Assembly (NCBI GenBank): GCA_947174635.1
Contig: CAMWJS010000014.1
Location: 1-42,752 of the forward strand
DNA length: 42,752 nucleotides
Source of the DNA: an uncultured Muribaculaceae bacterium
Lineage (GTDB): Bacteria; Bacteroidota; Bacteroidia; Bacteroidales; Muribaculaceae
Direction: 5' to 3'
Under the pieces are notes generated by a model. That model did not search any database. It saw only the letters and a program-made list of their open reading frames with translations, and was not told the DNA's origin. Position 1 is the stretch's first letter. Every line of letters begins with the position of its first letter. A program made the position numbers and the translations under genes. This document shows positions 24,361 through 33,484 of this stretch, piece after piece.

Positions 24361-25290
24361 CTATTTGTCTTTGTCGATGACAAGCCTTGCGCTCTGGAAC
24401 ACGCTGATGTCAAGCTTGTGCATGAATGTCATGATGGCTTTCGCTGCCTTCTCCGACACGCGGTTGGGCATCAGAAGCGGTGAGTAGGCCGCTACTCCCA
24501 TCACTCCGGGATATACGCCCACGATTGCGCCTCCGAAGCTCGACTTTGCGGGAAGTCCGGCGGCCATATCCCACGGAAGTGTCATCTTGCGCGGGCCTTT
24601 CGCGGCCATCATCCCTACCACATGCTTGGCTATCTCTCCGTCAAACACAATCTTCTTTGTGGCCGGATTGACGCCGTCGGCAGCTATGGTGGCTGCCATC
24701 ATGGCAAGCTGTCGGGTGGTGGCGGTCATTGAGCGGGCCCTCAGATAAAGGTCGGTCGATACGGTGGCGTCGTCATACAGATAGTAGCCGTCTTTGGCGA
24801 GTTCGTTGACGGTGTCGTCGTCGACCGCTTTTTTCTTCAGGGCTTCATATAGCTTGTCATCGAGCAACGGTGCGTCGTCTCCCATGAGGTCAATCATGCG
24901 GTTCTCTATTAAATTCCATTTTGAATCGGGGTCGCCGACTGGTTCTATGGCCGATATGGCGCGTATGCCGTGGGCGCCGTGCATGTGCGGTTTGCCGGGT
25001 TTCGCGGTGCAGGGGCAGTGGCCGCTCTTCTTTATTAACTCCTGCGGGGTGTTCTGGCTGAGCAGTATGGTCGAAAGGGGCAGCTTGATGATGCCTCCGA
25101 GCGGCGATGCCACATCGGTATCTCCCTTGTTGATTACAGTGCCGTCGGCCATTACGATTGTTATGCCGAATTTCCTCGTGTCAACTCCTTCGAGCAGCGG
25201 GTCGGCAACGCCTTCTTTTGACGATTTGAAACTCTCGTATGCCTCGTCGACGGCATTCTTTATCTCTGAAAGGGCAATTTTTCTATCCAT
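24361..25290 (-). CDS. Glutaminase-family protein with a substituted active site
   Basis: 309 residues, aligned by eye over the full length with bacterial GlsA-type glutaminases. Matching parts: FGITIVMADGTVINKGDTD, YLYDDATVSTDLYLR, TIAADGVNPATKK, and GLPAKSSFGGAIVGVYPG (Lys249). Glutaminases use a beta-lactamase-like Ser-x-x-Lys nucleophile in a segment of the form GDxxxxFxxxSxSK. Here that segment reads GDTDVASPLGGIIKL, so Lys69 is kept but the serine position is Gly66. The substrate-binding NAGAI block is replaced by GAHGI (105-109). A CxC (Cys92, Cys94) precedes it. It may be a pseudoenzyme or have a new substrate. The gene begins 93 nt after the porin gene, with no clear promoter between, so the two may be co-transcribed. 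Family sure, activity doubtful. Confidence 0.8.
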   Translation of the reverse strand: MDRKIALSEIKNAVDEAYESFKSSKEGVADPLLEGVDTRKFGITIVMADGTVINKGDTDVASPLGGIIKLPLSTILLSQNTPQELIKKSGHCPCTAKPGKPHMHGAHGIRAISAIEPVGDPDSKWNLIENRMIDLMGDDAPLLDDKLYEALKKKAVDDDTVNELAKDGYYLYDDATVSTDLYLRARSMTATTRQLAMMAATIAADGVNPATKKIVFDGEIAKHVVGMMAAKGPRKMTLPWDMAAGLPAKSSFGGAIVGVYPGVMGVAAYSPLLMPNRVSEKAAKAIMTFMHKLDISVFQSARLVIDKDK

Positions 25291-25383
25291 AGTTTCAGGT
25301 TTTTAATGTGTGTTGTCTGTAATTTGTGTTTTATAGTTTATGACTTCAACGCATCTCTATCAGCTATGGTTTGTCAACAAAGT

Positions 25384-26703
25384 TTAAAAACTGTATTTCA
25401 CCATTGCCTCCAGACGGTTTGCTGCGCCGTGTTCGTGGTTCATGTCGGTGCGGCGGCCGTGCAGATACTCGATGCCCACCTGGAAATCGCTGAATGGCGT
25501 ATAGAAGCAGTTGACAACAGCATAGTTGCCGCGGCGGTAGGCGTCTCCTCCCATATTCTCCTGGTCATACAGACGGCAGAAGCTGTAGGAGCTCGACACA
25601 AACAGTTTTTCCGAAAGATTGATCTGCAGGCCGGCGGCGATGCCTAATGCTCCCGGAGCCTTCATCGCGCCGTTGCTGCCGTCGCTGATAAGGTCGTAGC
25701 CGAAGCCCGAAAGGTCGTTGATGTAGTTGGCGATACCCTTGCCGTAGACTGCCTCATAGTCAAGTTCAAACATATCGCTCATTTTTATTGCGCCGCTGAG
25801 CTGAACACCCCATCCTGTGGTAAATCTGTTTTTCGATTCGGCCAGATTGCGGTATGACAGTTCGCGGAAAATAGCTGATGCGCGCACATGGCTGTTGCCA
25901 CCGTCCCACTGATACTGGATATAGGCCGGTATGTCGGGACACCGCTGGCTTATGCCCTCGTTGGCGCCCGCTGTCAGCGTGTAGTCGGCCTCAGGTATTT
26001 CCGCCGATATGGCGGCCGTGAAATTTTTGGCAAACTGTAATTTATACTGAATAATAAGATTTGTGGCCGATACAGCTCCCGCTGGGCCCTGATAGTCGAT
26101 GGTCGGCGCTCCGGCGATAGCGTCCTCAAATGTCGAGCGCGTGTAACCGGCGGTCACGTTGTGCAGTCGCACGTAGGCCTGTTTGAGCTTGAACCCGTAG
26201 TCGGCGTTAGAGAAATTTCCCTGCACGTATGCGCTCAGCACTCCCAGCGATGTCTTTCTCAACAGCTGCAACACGATATTGGTGTGCGTGGCGTCGGCTG
26301 CAAGCCTGTTGCGCTGCGCCGGGTTTGACGGCACTGGTATATCATGTGTCACAAAACCGGCTTCGTCAAGTGCGCCGTCGAAATCATACTGAAACACTCC
26401 CTCGACATATCCGCCGATGCCGAACAGGGTATTCCCCATGCGGTCAATCAACAGAAAGCGGGGCACGCTCGCGTCCTGAAAATGCGTGTCTGAAGTGTCA
26501 TAAAGCACATTCATCACGTCGCGGTGCACGCCGTTAATCCCTCCCGACAGCACTATTGCCCTTTCCGGCACCGGAACATACTCTCCGTTTGCTTCGTAGT
26601 CGTCGTCGGCGGCAGATGCCGCATCGCTTTCACTTGCATTCATATTAACCGTAGCAAACATCGCTAATCCGGCTATATAAGCATAAGGTCGAAGTGTAAT
26701 CAT
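25384..26703 (-). CDS. Outer-membrane porin-like beta-barrel (DcaP-like)
   Basis: 439 residues from the ATG at 26703, where a signal peptide starts (MITLRPYAYIAGLAM, cleavage near MNA-S). After a short acidic linker the chain is a series of amphipathic strands with alternating aromatic residues (FGIGGYVEGVFQYDF, YGFKLKQAYVRLHN, FFQVGIEYLHG-type strands) and ends in Phe (VKYSF), the outer-membrane assembly signal. It resembles DcaP-type trimeric porins of Bacteroidetes. Substrate unknown. An open frame reaches 18 codons further upstream, but with no signal peptide at that start. The glutaminase-like gene follows on the same strand. Confidence 0.72.
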   Translation of the reverse strand: MITLRPYAYIAGLAMFATVNMNASESDAASAADDDYEANGEYVPVPERAIVLSGGINGVHRDVMNVLYDTSDTHFQDASVPRFLLIDRMGNTLFGIGGYVEGVFQYDFDGALDEAGFVTHDIPVPSNPAQRNRLAADATHTNIVLQLLRKTSLGVLSAYVQGNFSNADYGFKLKQAYVRLHNVTAGYTRSTFEDAIAGAPTIDYQGPAGAVSATNLIIQYKLQFAKNFTAAISAEIPEADYTLTAGANEGISQRCPDIPAYIQYQWDGGNSHVRASAIFRELSYRNLAESKNRFTTGWGVQLSGAIKMSDMFELDYEAVYGKGIANYINDLSGFGYDLISDGSNGAMKAPGALGIAAGLQINLSEKLFVSSSYSFCRLYDQENMGGDAYRRGNYAVVNCFYTPFSDFQVGIEYLHGRRTDMNHEHGAANRLEAMVKYSF

Positions 26704-26846
26704 AATAAATAATGGAAAATATAAAAATAAGTTATAGAATTTAAAACACCGCCTCACCCGATAAGTTCACCGCAATCCGCTCTTATAACAAATCCACATG
26801 CCGGATTATTGATGCGTGTGAAATTATATAAATTTATATGCAATTA

Positions 26847-26878
26847 TTTGTGTATTTGAGTGTAAAGTAATAATTTTG
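26847..26878 (+). promoter_or_regulatory. Promoter of the AbiE-type toxin-antitoxin operon
   Basis: TTTG (26847-26850), 20 nt, TAATTTTG (26871-26878): full consensus match on the plus strand, about 50 nt before the antitoxin ATG. Confidence 0.75.
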
Positions 26879-26928
26879 TATTATCAAAAAAGGATAATAA
26901 AGTGTTTATTTTCCCTTTTGATTTCAAC

Positions 26929-27534
26929 ATGATGAAACAAACTATTATATCAAAGGTCAATCGTAGCAGGAAAGGAACAATCTTCTTGCCGGACAGTTTT
27001 TTGCCCATTGACACACATTATGCCTCCAATGTTTTATCGGAATTGTGTAATGCCGGAAAGCTCGTCAGAGTTGCTGCCGGAATATATGTAAAACCAAAAA
27101 TTTCGCAATTTGGTCCGGTTATGCCGACAATAGGAGAAATTGCACAAATTATAGCAAATCGTGATGACGCACAGCTGCTGCCAACCGGAACAACTGCTGA
27201 AAATTATCTTGGTTTTTCAACACAAGTTCCGATGAATGCAGTGTATCTTACATCAGGCACTCCACGGAAAATCAAAATAGATCGGAGAACTTTGACGCTT
27301 AAACATAGTGTGCCGTCTACATTTGCATATAAGGGTAAGATTATGCCGATATTAGTACTTGCTCTAAAATCTATAAGGCAATATAATATTGATAATGATA
27401 CTCTTGACGTTGTGTATGGAGTTTTAAAGGGTAATCCGGAGGAAGAAACATGGCAAGAGGATATTGCTCGTGCACCGCGTTGGATCAGAAAAATTATAAT
27501 CGAAACAAAAGAAAAAATAAAACGGAATGAGTAG
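26929..27534 (+). CDS. AbiEi-type antitoxin (DUF6088), type IV toxin-antitoxin
   Basis: 201 residues from the first ATG of an ATGATG pair (26929/26932); a GTG at 26902 is also in frame but less likely. It has an N-terminal winged-helix-like region (KGTIFLPDSFLPIDTHYASNVLSELCNAGKLVRVAAGIYVKP) typical of AbiEi antitoxins, which repress their own promoter. The C-terminal part is the DUF6088-like antitoxin domain (TAENYLGFSTQVPMNAVYLTSGTPRKIKI). It overlaps the toxin gene by 8 nt, the usual coupled arrangement. The pair is clearly more AT-rich (roughly 40 percent GC) than its neighbours, pointing to horizontal gain. AbiE systems can act as phage-abortive modules. Confidence 0.85.
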   Translation: MMKQTIISKVNRSRKGTIFLPDSFLPIDTHYASNVLSELCNAGKLVRVAAGIYVKPKISQFGPVMPTIGEIAQIIANRDDAQLLPTGTTAENYLGFSTQVPMNAVYLTSGTPRKIKIDRRTLTLKHSVPSTFAYKGKIMPILVLALKSIRQYNIDNDTLDVVYGVLKGNPEEETWQEDIARAPRWIRKIIIETKEKIKRNE

Positions 27535-28546
27535 ATGGATTGATGCTTCTGATGCTGACCGTCAACAGTCAGCCTACATAATGGCGACACGGAAGAATAT
27601 CAGCGTAGGCGCTGTTGAAAAGGATTGGTGGGTTACAGCCATCCTTAAGGTGCTGTTCTCTCTTTCGCCGGCAAAATATATGTTCTTTAAAGGAGGCACG
27701 AGTCTCAGCAAAGGGTGGAATCTGATAGACCGTTTTTCAGAAGATATTGACATTGCACTTTATCGTGATTTTTATCTCAATGAGCGTGGTAAAGAATGTG
27801 CTAAAGCAACCACAAACAATCAAGTTAAAAATCTACGAATTGTAAATCGCGATTATATACTTGGTGAGTTTGCTGAAGAATTTAGAAATAAAATTTCAGA
27901 GATAGGATTAGGCGAGTGTAAGATAGTGCCGATAATAACAAAGAATGACGGCACACTGATTGATCACGACAGCGATCCGGTAGTAATTGAAATCCATTAT
28001 CCGGTCATGATCAGTTCTGATGAATATGTGCGCCCTGTTGTAAAGATTGAAATAAGCTGCCTGTCAATGAAAGAGCCTTACGAAGTCAAACGTATTTCAT
28101 CGCTTGTCGGCGAGGCGTTTCCTCAGATTGACGATGAGACCATTGCTGAGATACCGACTATAACACCATCACGCACATTCCTTGAAAAAGCGTTCTTGCT
28201 AAATGAAGAATATCAGCGTAAAAATCCTCGCACGGAGCGTATGAGCCGCCATCTTTACGATTTGGAGCGCCTGATGGATACGCAGTTTGCATCTGAGGCT
28301 CTCATGGATAAACCGTTATATAACGAAATTATAGCTCATCGCCGCCGCTTTTATCATGTCGGTGGTGTTGACTATGAACTAAACCGCCATTCAACAATCA
28401 AGTTCTGTCCCGCAGGAGAACTTCGTAATAAAATGCGGATGGACTATGAAGCTATGAAATCTTCTATGATATATGGCGACAAGCTGTCATTTGATGCATT
28501 GATAAGCCGTTTGCAACTGTTACAGGATCGCTTCAATTCCCGATAA
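27527..28546 (+). CDS. AbiEii/AbiGii-type nucleotidyltransferase toxin
   Basis: 339 residues. The DNA-polymerase-beta-like nucleotidyltransferase core is visible: KGGTSLSKGW (residues 55-64, GGTSL then Lys62) and SEDIDIAL (71-78) with the two metal-binding Asp. A later EKAFLLNEEYQRKNP region and RMSRHLYDLERLM match AbiEii proteins. Members transfer nucleotides, and some modify tRNA acceptor ends; the target here is not known. All key residues are present, so it looks active. ATG start inside the last codons of the antitoxin gene. Confidence 0.88.
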   Translation: MSRWIDASDADRQQSAYIMATRKNISVGAVEKDWWVTAILKVLFSLSPAKYMFFKGGTSLSKGWNLIDRFSEDIDIALYRDFYLNERGKECAKATTNNQVKNLRIVNRDYILGEFAEEFRNKISEIGLGECKIVPIITKNDGTLIDHDSDPVVIEIHYPVMISSDEYVRPVVKIEISCLSMKEPYEVKRISSLVGEAFPQIDDETIAEIPTITPSRTFLEKAFLLNEEYQRKNPRTERMSRHLYDLERLMDTQFASEALMDKPLYNEIIAHRRRFYHVGGVDYELNRHSTIKFCPAGELRNKMRMDYEAMKSSMIYGDKLSFDALISRLQLLQDRFNSR

Positions 28547-28591
28547 GATTCTGGCGTAGGGGCGACTTTGGTTATATTTTCCGATGCAATA

Positions 28592-28624
28592 AGGGTCTGC
28601 GCCGGTCATATCGGCGCAGACCCT
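28592..28624. terminator. Likely bidirectional terminator between toxin and SGNH genes
   Basis: AGGGTCTGCGCCG and CGGCGCAGACCCT form a 13-bp perfect stem with a 7-nt loop between two convergent genes. T-runs on either side are weak, so efficiency is uncertain. The stem shares the CTGCGCCG core with two other terminators in the window. Confidence 0.65.
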
Positions 28625-28660
28625 CGTCTGTTACTTACCTATAGTCTGTTTCTCGAATTC

Positions 28661-29344
28661 CTATTTTCCGTCGAGCGCTTCTTCAAGAACTTTCGTGACC
28701 TGGGCGGCAAGTGCCTCCCAGCCGGACTCCACGGGGTGCGTGCCGTCGCCTCCCGCGTAGTATTCAGGATGGTCCACAACCACGCTCCACAGGTCGTTGA
28801 CCATGATATTGCCATCCTTGTTGATATGCTTCATCGCTATCTCGTTGCGCACTTTCACGCGGTTGGAAAATTCGGTATGTCCCGTCATCCCCTCGCCGCA
28901 ACGCACCGGAGTGCTCGATGCCCATATCAGTTTTGCCTTGGGTTGGTACTTGCGTATCAGTTTTATCAATTTTGGAAATGCCTTGTCATACTCCTCCTCG
29001 GTGTAGCCGGCTCCGTGAAGTCCGTTGTTGAAATGGATGATGTCAAATTTGTTGTGTTTCAGCACCGATTCCAGTTCGTCGAACAGCGCGGGGTCGCCCA
29101 GACATTTCGAGTTGGAGATACGGCCCACATAGGCACGCCCCTCGAATGCAGGCTCCACTTTTGGCGTGTACCCCTTGGTTATGGAATTGCCTATGATGAG
29201 TATGTGCGGCAGGTCGCTGCGGTCGGCGCCCGGCAACCATACGTCGGTCCATTCCACGTATTCCCTCTCGATATGTCGCTCTGCCATTGCCGGCATCGTC
29301 ATGGCGGCTATAGCCACTGCGGCTATCAGTTTCTTCAGTTTCAT
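28661..29344 (-). CDS. SGNH/GDSL-family hydrolase, secreted (probable carbohydrate esterase)
   Basis: 227 residues with a signal peptide (cleavage near AMA-E). Block I GNSITKG with Ser54 as nucleophile, a conserved Asn in HFNNGLHG (block III-like), and DGTHPVESG with the Asp-His pair near the C-terminus: a complete SGNH set. Members of this size remove acetyl or other acyl groups. It is the last gene of a GH29-GH3-SGNH run, 10 nt after GH3, which suggests glycan de-acylation alongside exo-glycosidases. Confidence 0.85.
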   Translation of the reverse strand: MKLKKLIAAVAIAAMTMPAMAERHIEREYVEWTDVWLPGADRSDLPHILIIGNSITKGYTPKVEPAFEGRAYVGRISNSKCLGDPALFDELESVLKHNKFDIIHFNNGLHGAGYTEEEYDKAFPKLIKLIRKYQPKAKLIWASSTPVRCGEGMTGHTEFSNRVKVRNEIAMKHINKDGNIMVNDLWSVVVDHPEYYAGGDGTHPVESGWEALAAQVTKVLEEALDGK

Positions 29345-29354
29345 TTATCGTTAT

Positions 29355-31913
29355 TTATATTGTGACGGGTGATTGCAGTACGATGTTGTCGGAGGCCTTG
29401 CCTATCATGAAGTTATAGGTGCCTTCGGGCGTATAGAATGCTTTCTTTTCATCGTCCCAGAGACGGAGCTCCGATTTCGGCACACTTATCTCCATCTTTT
29501 CGGTCTTGCCTTTCTTGATGTTGACTCGCTTGAAGCCCTTGAGCTGCTTGATGGGGGTCTTGACGCCCTCTATTTCGGGGAACTGTATGTAGACCTGCGC
29601 CACTTCGTCGCCGTCGCGCTTGCCGCTGTTGCGTATGTCAAACGTCAGCGTGACATTGTCGTCGTCTTGCACCGCTTTGAGGTTGCGGTAGTCAAACTTC
29701 GTGTAGCTCAGGCCGTGTCCGAACGCATAGAGCGGTTTGCCGGTGAAATACATATATGTGCGGTTGTTCTTCACGTTATAGTCGTTGAAGTCGGGCAGGT
29801 CATCGATCGAGCTGTAGAATGTCAGCGGCAGTCGGCCGGCCGGATTGTAGTCGCCGAAAAGCACCTCAGCCACTGCCGTGCCGCCGGCCTCTCCGGGATA
29901 CCATGCATCGACTATCGCGGGCAGGTTTTCGCTTTCCCAGGTTATGCCCATGGAGCTTCCGGCCACGAGTACGAGCACGGTGTTGGGGTTGAGCTTGTAA
30001 GCCTCCTGAAGGAATATCTGCTGGTCTTTTGGCAGACCGAGTGTGACGCGGTCCTGTCCCTCACGCTCGATTGACTGGTTGATGCCCATCACGGCTACCA
30101 CCACGTCGGCCTCCTTGACAATCTTCGCCGCGTCGCCAAACATCTCTTCCATGACGTTGGTTCCGGAGCTCGGCACCATCCAGTTGAGGCGGGCTATGCA
30201 GTCGCCGCCGGCATCGTAATATTCCACTTTGAGGTCGTAGCTGCGGCCTTTCTCCAGATTGAGTATGGCTCGCTCGTCGCGGCGGGCATGCACGTTCCAG
30301 TCCTCGATGACAAGTTCGCCGTCGAGCCATACGCGCACTCCGTCATCGCTTGTGAAACTCATCACATATTCGCCCGATACGGTCGGCACAAGTTTGCCGG
30401 TCCAGCGTATCGACATAGGCGATGCGGGCAGGAAGGGGTCGGGGGCCTGGTTGGCGGGCTCGAAGTTGATGCTCTTGTCGGTGCGCACCTTGGGCGTGCC
30501 CTGAAAGTCGGGATTGTCATAATATTCTCCTTTGAGTCCTTCCGGGAAGTTGAGCGCGGAGATGAGCTGGAACCCTTCCTCGTTTGATACCCACGGCGCG
30601 TAGAGCACCTCTACGTCATTGCCTACACGTTCGCGGATGCCTTCGAGCACCGATACCGGCTCTCTGACCGGCTCTCCGGAGTAGTCGCCGAACTCATGGT
30701 TGGCGGCATTGATGCCCACTACGGCTATTTTTTTGAGCTTCTTATCGTTGAGGGGCAGAGTGTTTTTGCTGTTCTTCAGAAGCACTATGCTCTGGCGTGC
30801 GGCCTCGAGAGCGAGATCCTGATGCTCCTGACAGCCTACTATCGACGGGCTCAGGTGATTGTAGGGAACGGCATCGGGGGCGTCGAACATGCCCAGACGC
30901 ATGCGGGCGCGGAGCACGTGGTAGGCGGCCGAGTCAATCTGCTCTTCGGTCACCATATACTGCTTGTAGGCGTCGAGCAGGGCGGTGCGGTATATGTAGT
31001 CGCCGCATTCCACGTCGAGCCCGGCCTGCAGGCACATCATCGCTGCCGCTTCCGGTGTCTTGGCGTAGTGGTGGTTCCACATCACCAGGCCGGGAGCGCC
31101 GCAGTCCGACACGATATATCCGTCAAAGCCCCAGTCCTCTTTCAACACTTTCTTGAGCAGCCAGTTGTTGACCGTGCAGGGCACGCCGTTGATGGCGTTG
31201 TAGGCGGTCATGATTGACTGTGCGTTACCCTCTTTGACGCAACGCTCGAAGGCGGGCAGATAGTATTCGCGCATGTCGGTCTCGCTGATGTCGGCCTGGC
31301 ACTCGAAGCGGTTGTGCTCCTCGTTGTTGGCGGCGAAATGCTTGGGTGTCGACACTGTCTTGAGATAGCGGGGATGGTCGCCCTGGAGTCCGCGCACGAA
31401 GCTGGTGCCGAGCACTCCCGACAGATACGGGTCCTCGCCGTAGGTTTCGGGTGTGCGTCCCCAGCGCGGGTCGCGCGCCATATTGACGGTGGGCGACCAG
31501 AATGTGAGAAGGTCGCAGAACTGTGCCGTCTGTTTTTTGCCGCGTTCAAGTTCGTTCCAGCGTGCGCGCGCCTCGTCTGAAGCGACGGTGGCAACTTTCA
31601 GCTGCATGTCGGGGTTCCACATGCTTGCCAGACCGATGGCCTGGGGAAATACGGTGAACTTGCCCGGACGGATAATGCCGTGGAGGGCTTCGTTGCCCAT
31701 ATAGTATTTTTCTATACCCATGCGTTCTATGCCGGGCGATGTAGCATACAGGAGCGATATCTTTTCCTCTACCGTGAGCCTTTCAAGCAGGTCCTTGGCT
31801 CTTGCCTCGGGTGTCTGCTCCATGTCTTTGTAGAGTTCGAGCGCCGTTGCCGAAAAAGCTCCGGCAAGCGCCATAAATCCTAATAAAAAGCGTTTTGCAG
31901 TCTTTGTAATCAT
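29355..31913 (-). CDS. GH3 beta-glycosidase with inserted PA14 domain
   Basis: 852 residues with signal peptide. GH3 motifs in order: GNEALHGI, RDPRWGRTPETYGEDPYL, KHFAANNEEHNR, and GYIVSDCGA with Asp270 as nucleophile; then the alpha/beta sandwich domain (VVGINAANHEFGDYSG), a PA14 domain (about 460-600: GEYYDNPDFQG, FTSDDGVRVWLDG, YYDAGGDCIARLNW), the rest of the sandwich, and a fibronectin-III-like end. Likely a beta-glucosidase or beta-xylosidase acting on oligosaccharides at the cell surface or in the periplasm; PA14 shapes the active site in related enzymes. Lies 62 nt after the second GH29 gene and 10 nt before the SGNH gene. Confidence 0.93.
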   Translation of the reverse strand: MITKTAKRFLLGFMALAGAFSATALELYKDMEQTPEARAKDLLERLTVEEKISLLYATSPGIERMGIEKYYMGNEALHGIIRPGKFTVFPQAIGLASMWNPDMQLKVATVASDEARARWNELERGKKQTAQFCDLLTFWSPTVNMARDPRWGRTPETYGEDPYLSGVLGTSFVRGLQGDHPRYLKTVSTPKHFAANNEEHNRFECQADISETDMREYYLPAFERCVKEGNAQSIMTAYNAINGVPCTVNNWLLKKVLKEDWGFDGYIVSDCGAPGLVMWNHHYAKTPEAAAMMCLQAGLDVECGDYIYRTALLDAYKQYMVTEEQIDSAAYHVLRARMRLGMFDAPDAVPYNHLSPSIVGCQEHQDLALEAARQSIVLLKNSKNTLPLNDKKLKKIAVVGINAANHEFGDYSGEPVREPVSVLEGIRERVGNDVEVLYAPWVSNEEGFQLISALNFPEGLKGEYYDNPDFQGTPKVRTDKSINFEPANQAPDPFLPASPMSIRWTGKLVPTVSGEYVMSFTSDDGVRVWLDGELVIEDWNVHARRDERAILNLEKGRSYDLKVEYYDAGGDCIARLNWMVPSSGTNVMEEMFGDAAKIVKEADVVVAVMGINQSIEREGQDRVTLGLPKDQQIFLQEAYKLNPNTVLVLVAGSSMGITWESENLPAIVDAWYPGEAGGTAVAEVLFGDYNPAGRLPLTFYSSIDDLPDFNDYNVKNNRTYMYFTGKPLYAFGHGLSYTKFDYRNLKAVQDDDNVTLTFDIRNSGKRDGDEVAQVYIQFPEIEGVKTPIKQLKGFKRVNIKKGKTEKMEISVPKSELRLWDDEKKAFYTPEGTYNFMIGKASDNIVLQSPVTI

Positions 31914-31975
31914 GTAGTTGTCAGGTTTGGTATTGTTTGTTTGCTATGTCTGATTCTGTGTCATTGCCGTGTTTA

Positions 31976-33484
31976 TCACTCTGCTGCATAGACCGAAAGC
32001 TCGTAGATCGACGGCGGAGCTGTTGCGCGTCTGATGTCAAGCCGCAGCTTTTCTGCCCGTTGGGGAGTGGCGAAGTTGATTACCTTGCAGTCGCCCATCG
32101 GGTCGGTGGAGAGGTAGATTGTCTCCCACTTGCCGTTGTTGAGGGCTTCGATGGAGTATTCGGTGATGCGGTTGGCGCGTTTGCGCGAAAAGCCGTCGGG
32201 TGCCATCACTTCGTCCATGTATTCGAAAATGGAGATGCGGTTGAATTCTTTAGCCGGATCGAGGTCTACTTCGAGCCATGCTGTCGTATCGCGCGATGCC
32301 CAGCGGTGGTGTACTCCGCCGTCGAAAGCCTTGTCGGCACCATAGTCGGCGGCATCCCATTCCGATGATGCGCGGCATGCCCGGCCCACCGACACGGGGC
32401 GCTTGAGCGTGTTGTGTTTCAGCTTCTTGCCTGCGGGGCTGATGCCGATGCGGTCGCGCAGTTCCATCAGTGCGTTGATTTCGTTCCGGCGCATCAGGCC
32501 GCGTTGGTCCGGCGGAACGTTGATTACGAGCGTATTGTTGTTGGCCATCGTGCGGTAGAACAGTTCCTCGAGCTCGTCGATGTCGCGTGTCTCCATCGGC
32601 TTCTCTTTCTGAAACCAGTTCCACTTTTTGCTCAGACAGATGGTATGCTCGAACGGCAGGTAGTAATCCTCGCCGTCGACATTGTAGATTTTGTTGTCGT
32701 TCCAGTTGGCTATGAACGGGTCCTTTAGACGGAAGTCCATAGGGAAGTAGGCGAATTTCACATTGTGCTTGCCTGTCATCTCATCGGGGCCTGCCGAGCC
32801 GTAGATGTTCTTGCTCAGGTCGTCTTCGGCGAGATATGCGCTGTTGTTGACCCCCATGGCGCAATCGGGCTGCAGCGATTTGACGAGTTCGTAGATGTGC
32901 GGTATGTCCCAGTCCTCGGGCTTGCGGTCCCAGCCTCCGTCAAACCATATCTCGCACACGTCGCCGTAGTTGGTGAGCAGTTCGGTCAGCTGGTCGTCCA
33001 TATATTTGCGGTAGCCGCTGAAGTCGTCGGCCTTGTATGACGGTTCGTGACGGTCCCACAGCGAGTAATATACGCCGAATTCGAGACCGTATTTGCGGCA
33101 TGCGTCACTGACAGCCTTCACCACGTCGGTCTTGTTGCCCGACGAGGCCACATCGTAGTCGGTGACGGCGCTGTCCCACAGGCAGAAGCCGTCGTGATGC
33201 TTGGTGACGAGCAGCACGTAGCGGAATCCCGCGTCGCGTGCCGTCCTTACCCATTGCTCGCAGTCGAGTTCGGTGGGATTGTATAGTGAGGCGGGGTCTT
33301 TCCCCTCCGACCATTCCATGCCATTGAACGTGTTCATGCCGAAGTGTATGAACATGCCGTAGCCGCGTTCCCTCATCTTCTTCTGGCACGTGTTCTCTTT
33401 GTGCGACGGGGCGATGCTCTCGCCGTTCATGGCAATGGCTGAAAGCATTACCGCTGCCGATACTAAAATCCTGATTGCATTCAT
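31976..33484 (-). CDS. Alpha-L-fucosidase GH29 with C-terminal F5/8 (CBM32-like) domain
   Basis: 502 residues with signal peptide. GH29 motifs GYGMFIHFGMNTF (near 41), TKHHDGFCLWDS (near 94) and IWFDGGWD with Asp182 as predicted nucleophile. From about residue 350 a discoidin-like domain follows (DKAFDGGVHHRWASRD, WLEVDLDPAKEFNRISIFEYMD, final LRLDIRRATAPPSIYELSVY), as in GH29 enzymes that act on more complex fucosylated glycans. The barrel is more like the GH29-B type than the 10.8-kb paralogue, though subfamily cannot be settled by eye. First gene of the three-gene minus-strand cassette, divergent from GH92. Confidence 0.9.
   Translation of the reverse strand: MNAIRILVSAAVMLSAIAMNGESIAPSHKENTCQKKMRERGYGMFIHFGMNTFNGMEWSEGKDPASLYNPTELDCEQWVRTARDAGFRYVLLVTKHHDGFCLWDSAVTDYDVASSGNKTDVVKAVSDACRKYGLEFGVYYSLWDRHEPSYKADDFSGYRKYMDDQLTELLTNYGDVCEIWFDGGWDRKPEDWDIPHIYELVKSLQPDCAMGVNNSAYLAEDDLSKNIYGSAGPDEMTGKHNVKFAYFPMDFRLKDPFIANWNDNKIYNVDGEDYYLPFEHTICLSKKWNWFQKEKPMETRDIDELEELFYRTMANNNTLVINVPPDQRGLMRRNEINALMELRDRIGISPAGKKLKHNTLKRPVSVGRACRASSEWDAADYGADKAFDGGVHHRWASRDTTAWLEVDLDPAKEFNRISIFEYMDEVMAPDGFSRKRANRITEYSIEALNNGKWETIYLSTDPMGDCKVINFATPQRAEKLRLDIRRATAPPSIYELSVYAAE

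Noticed and set aside
24361-25290. Frameshift or sequencing error as the cause of the missing glutaminase serine
   Set aside because: The frame is continuous and both flanking segments (GDTDVASPL and IIKLPLS) align without gaps, so a simple indel does not explain it; a real substitution is more likely.
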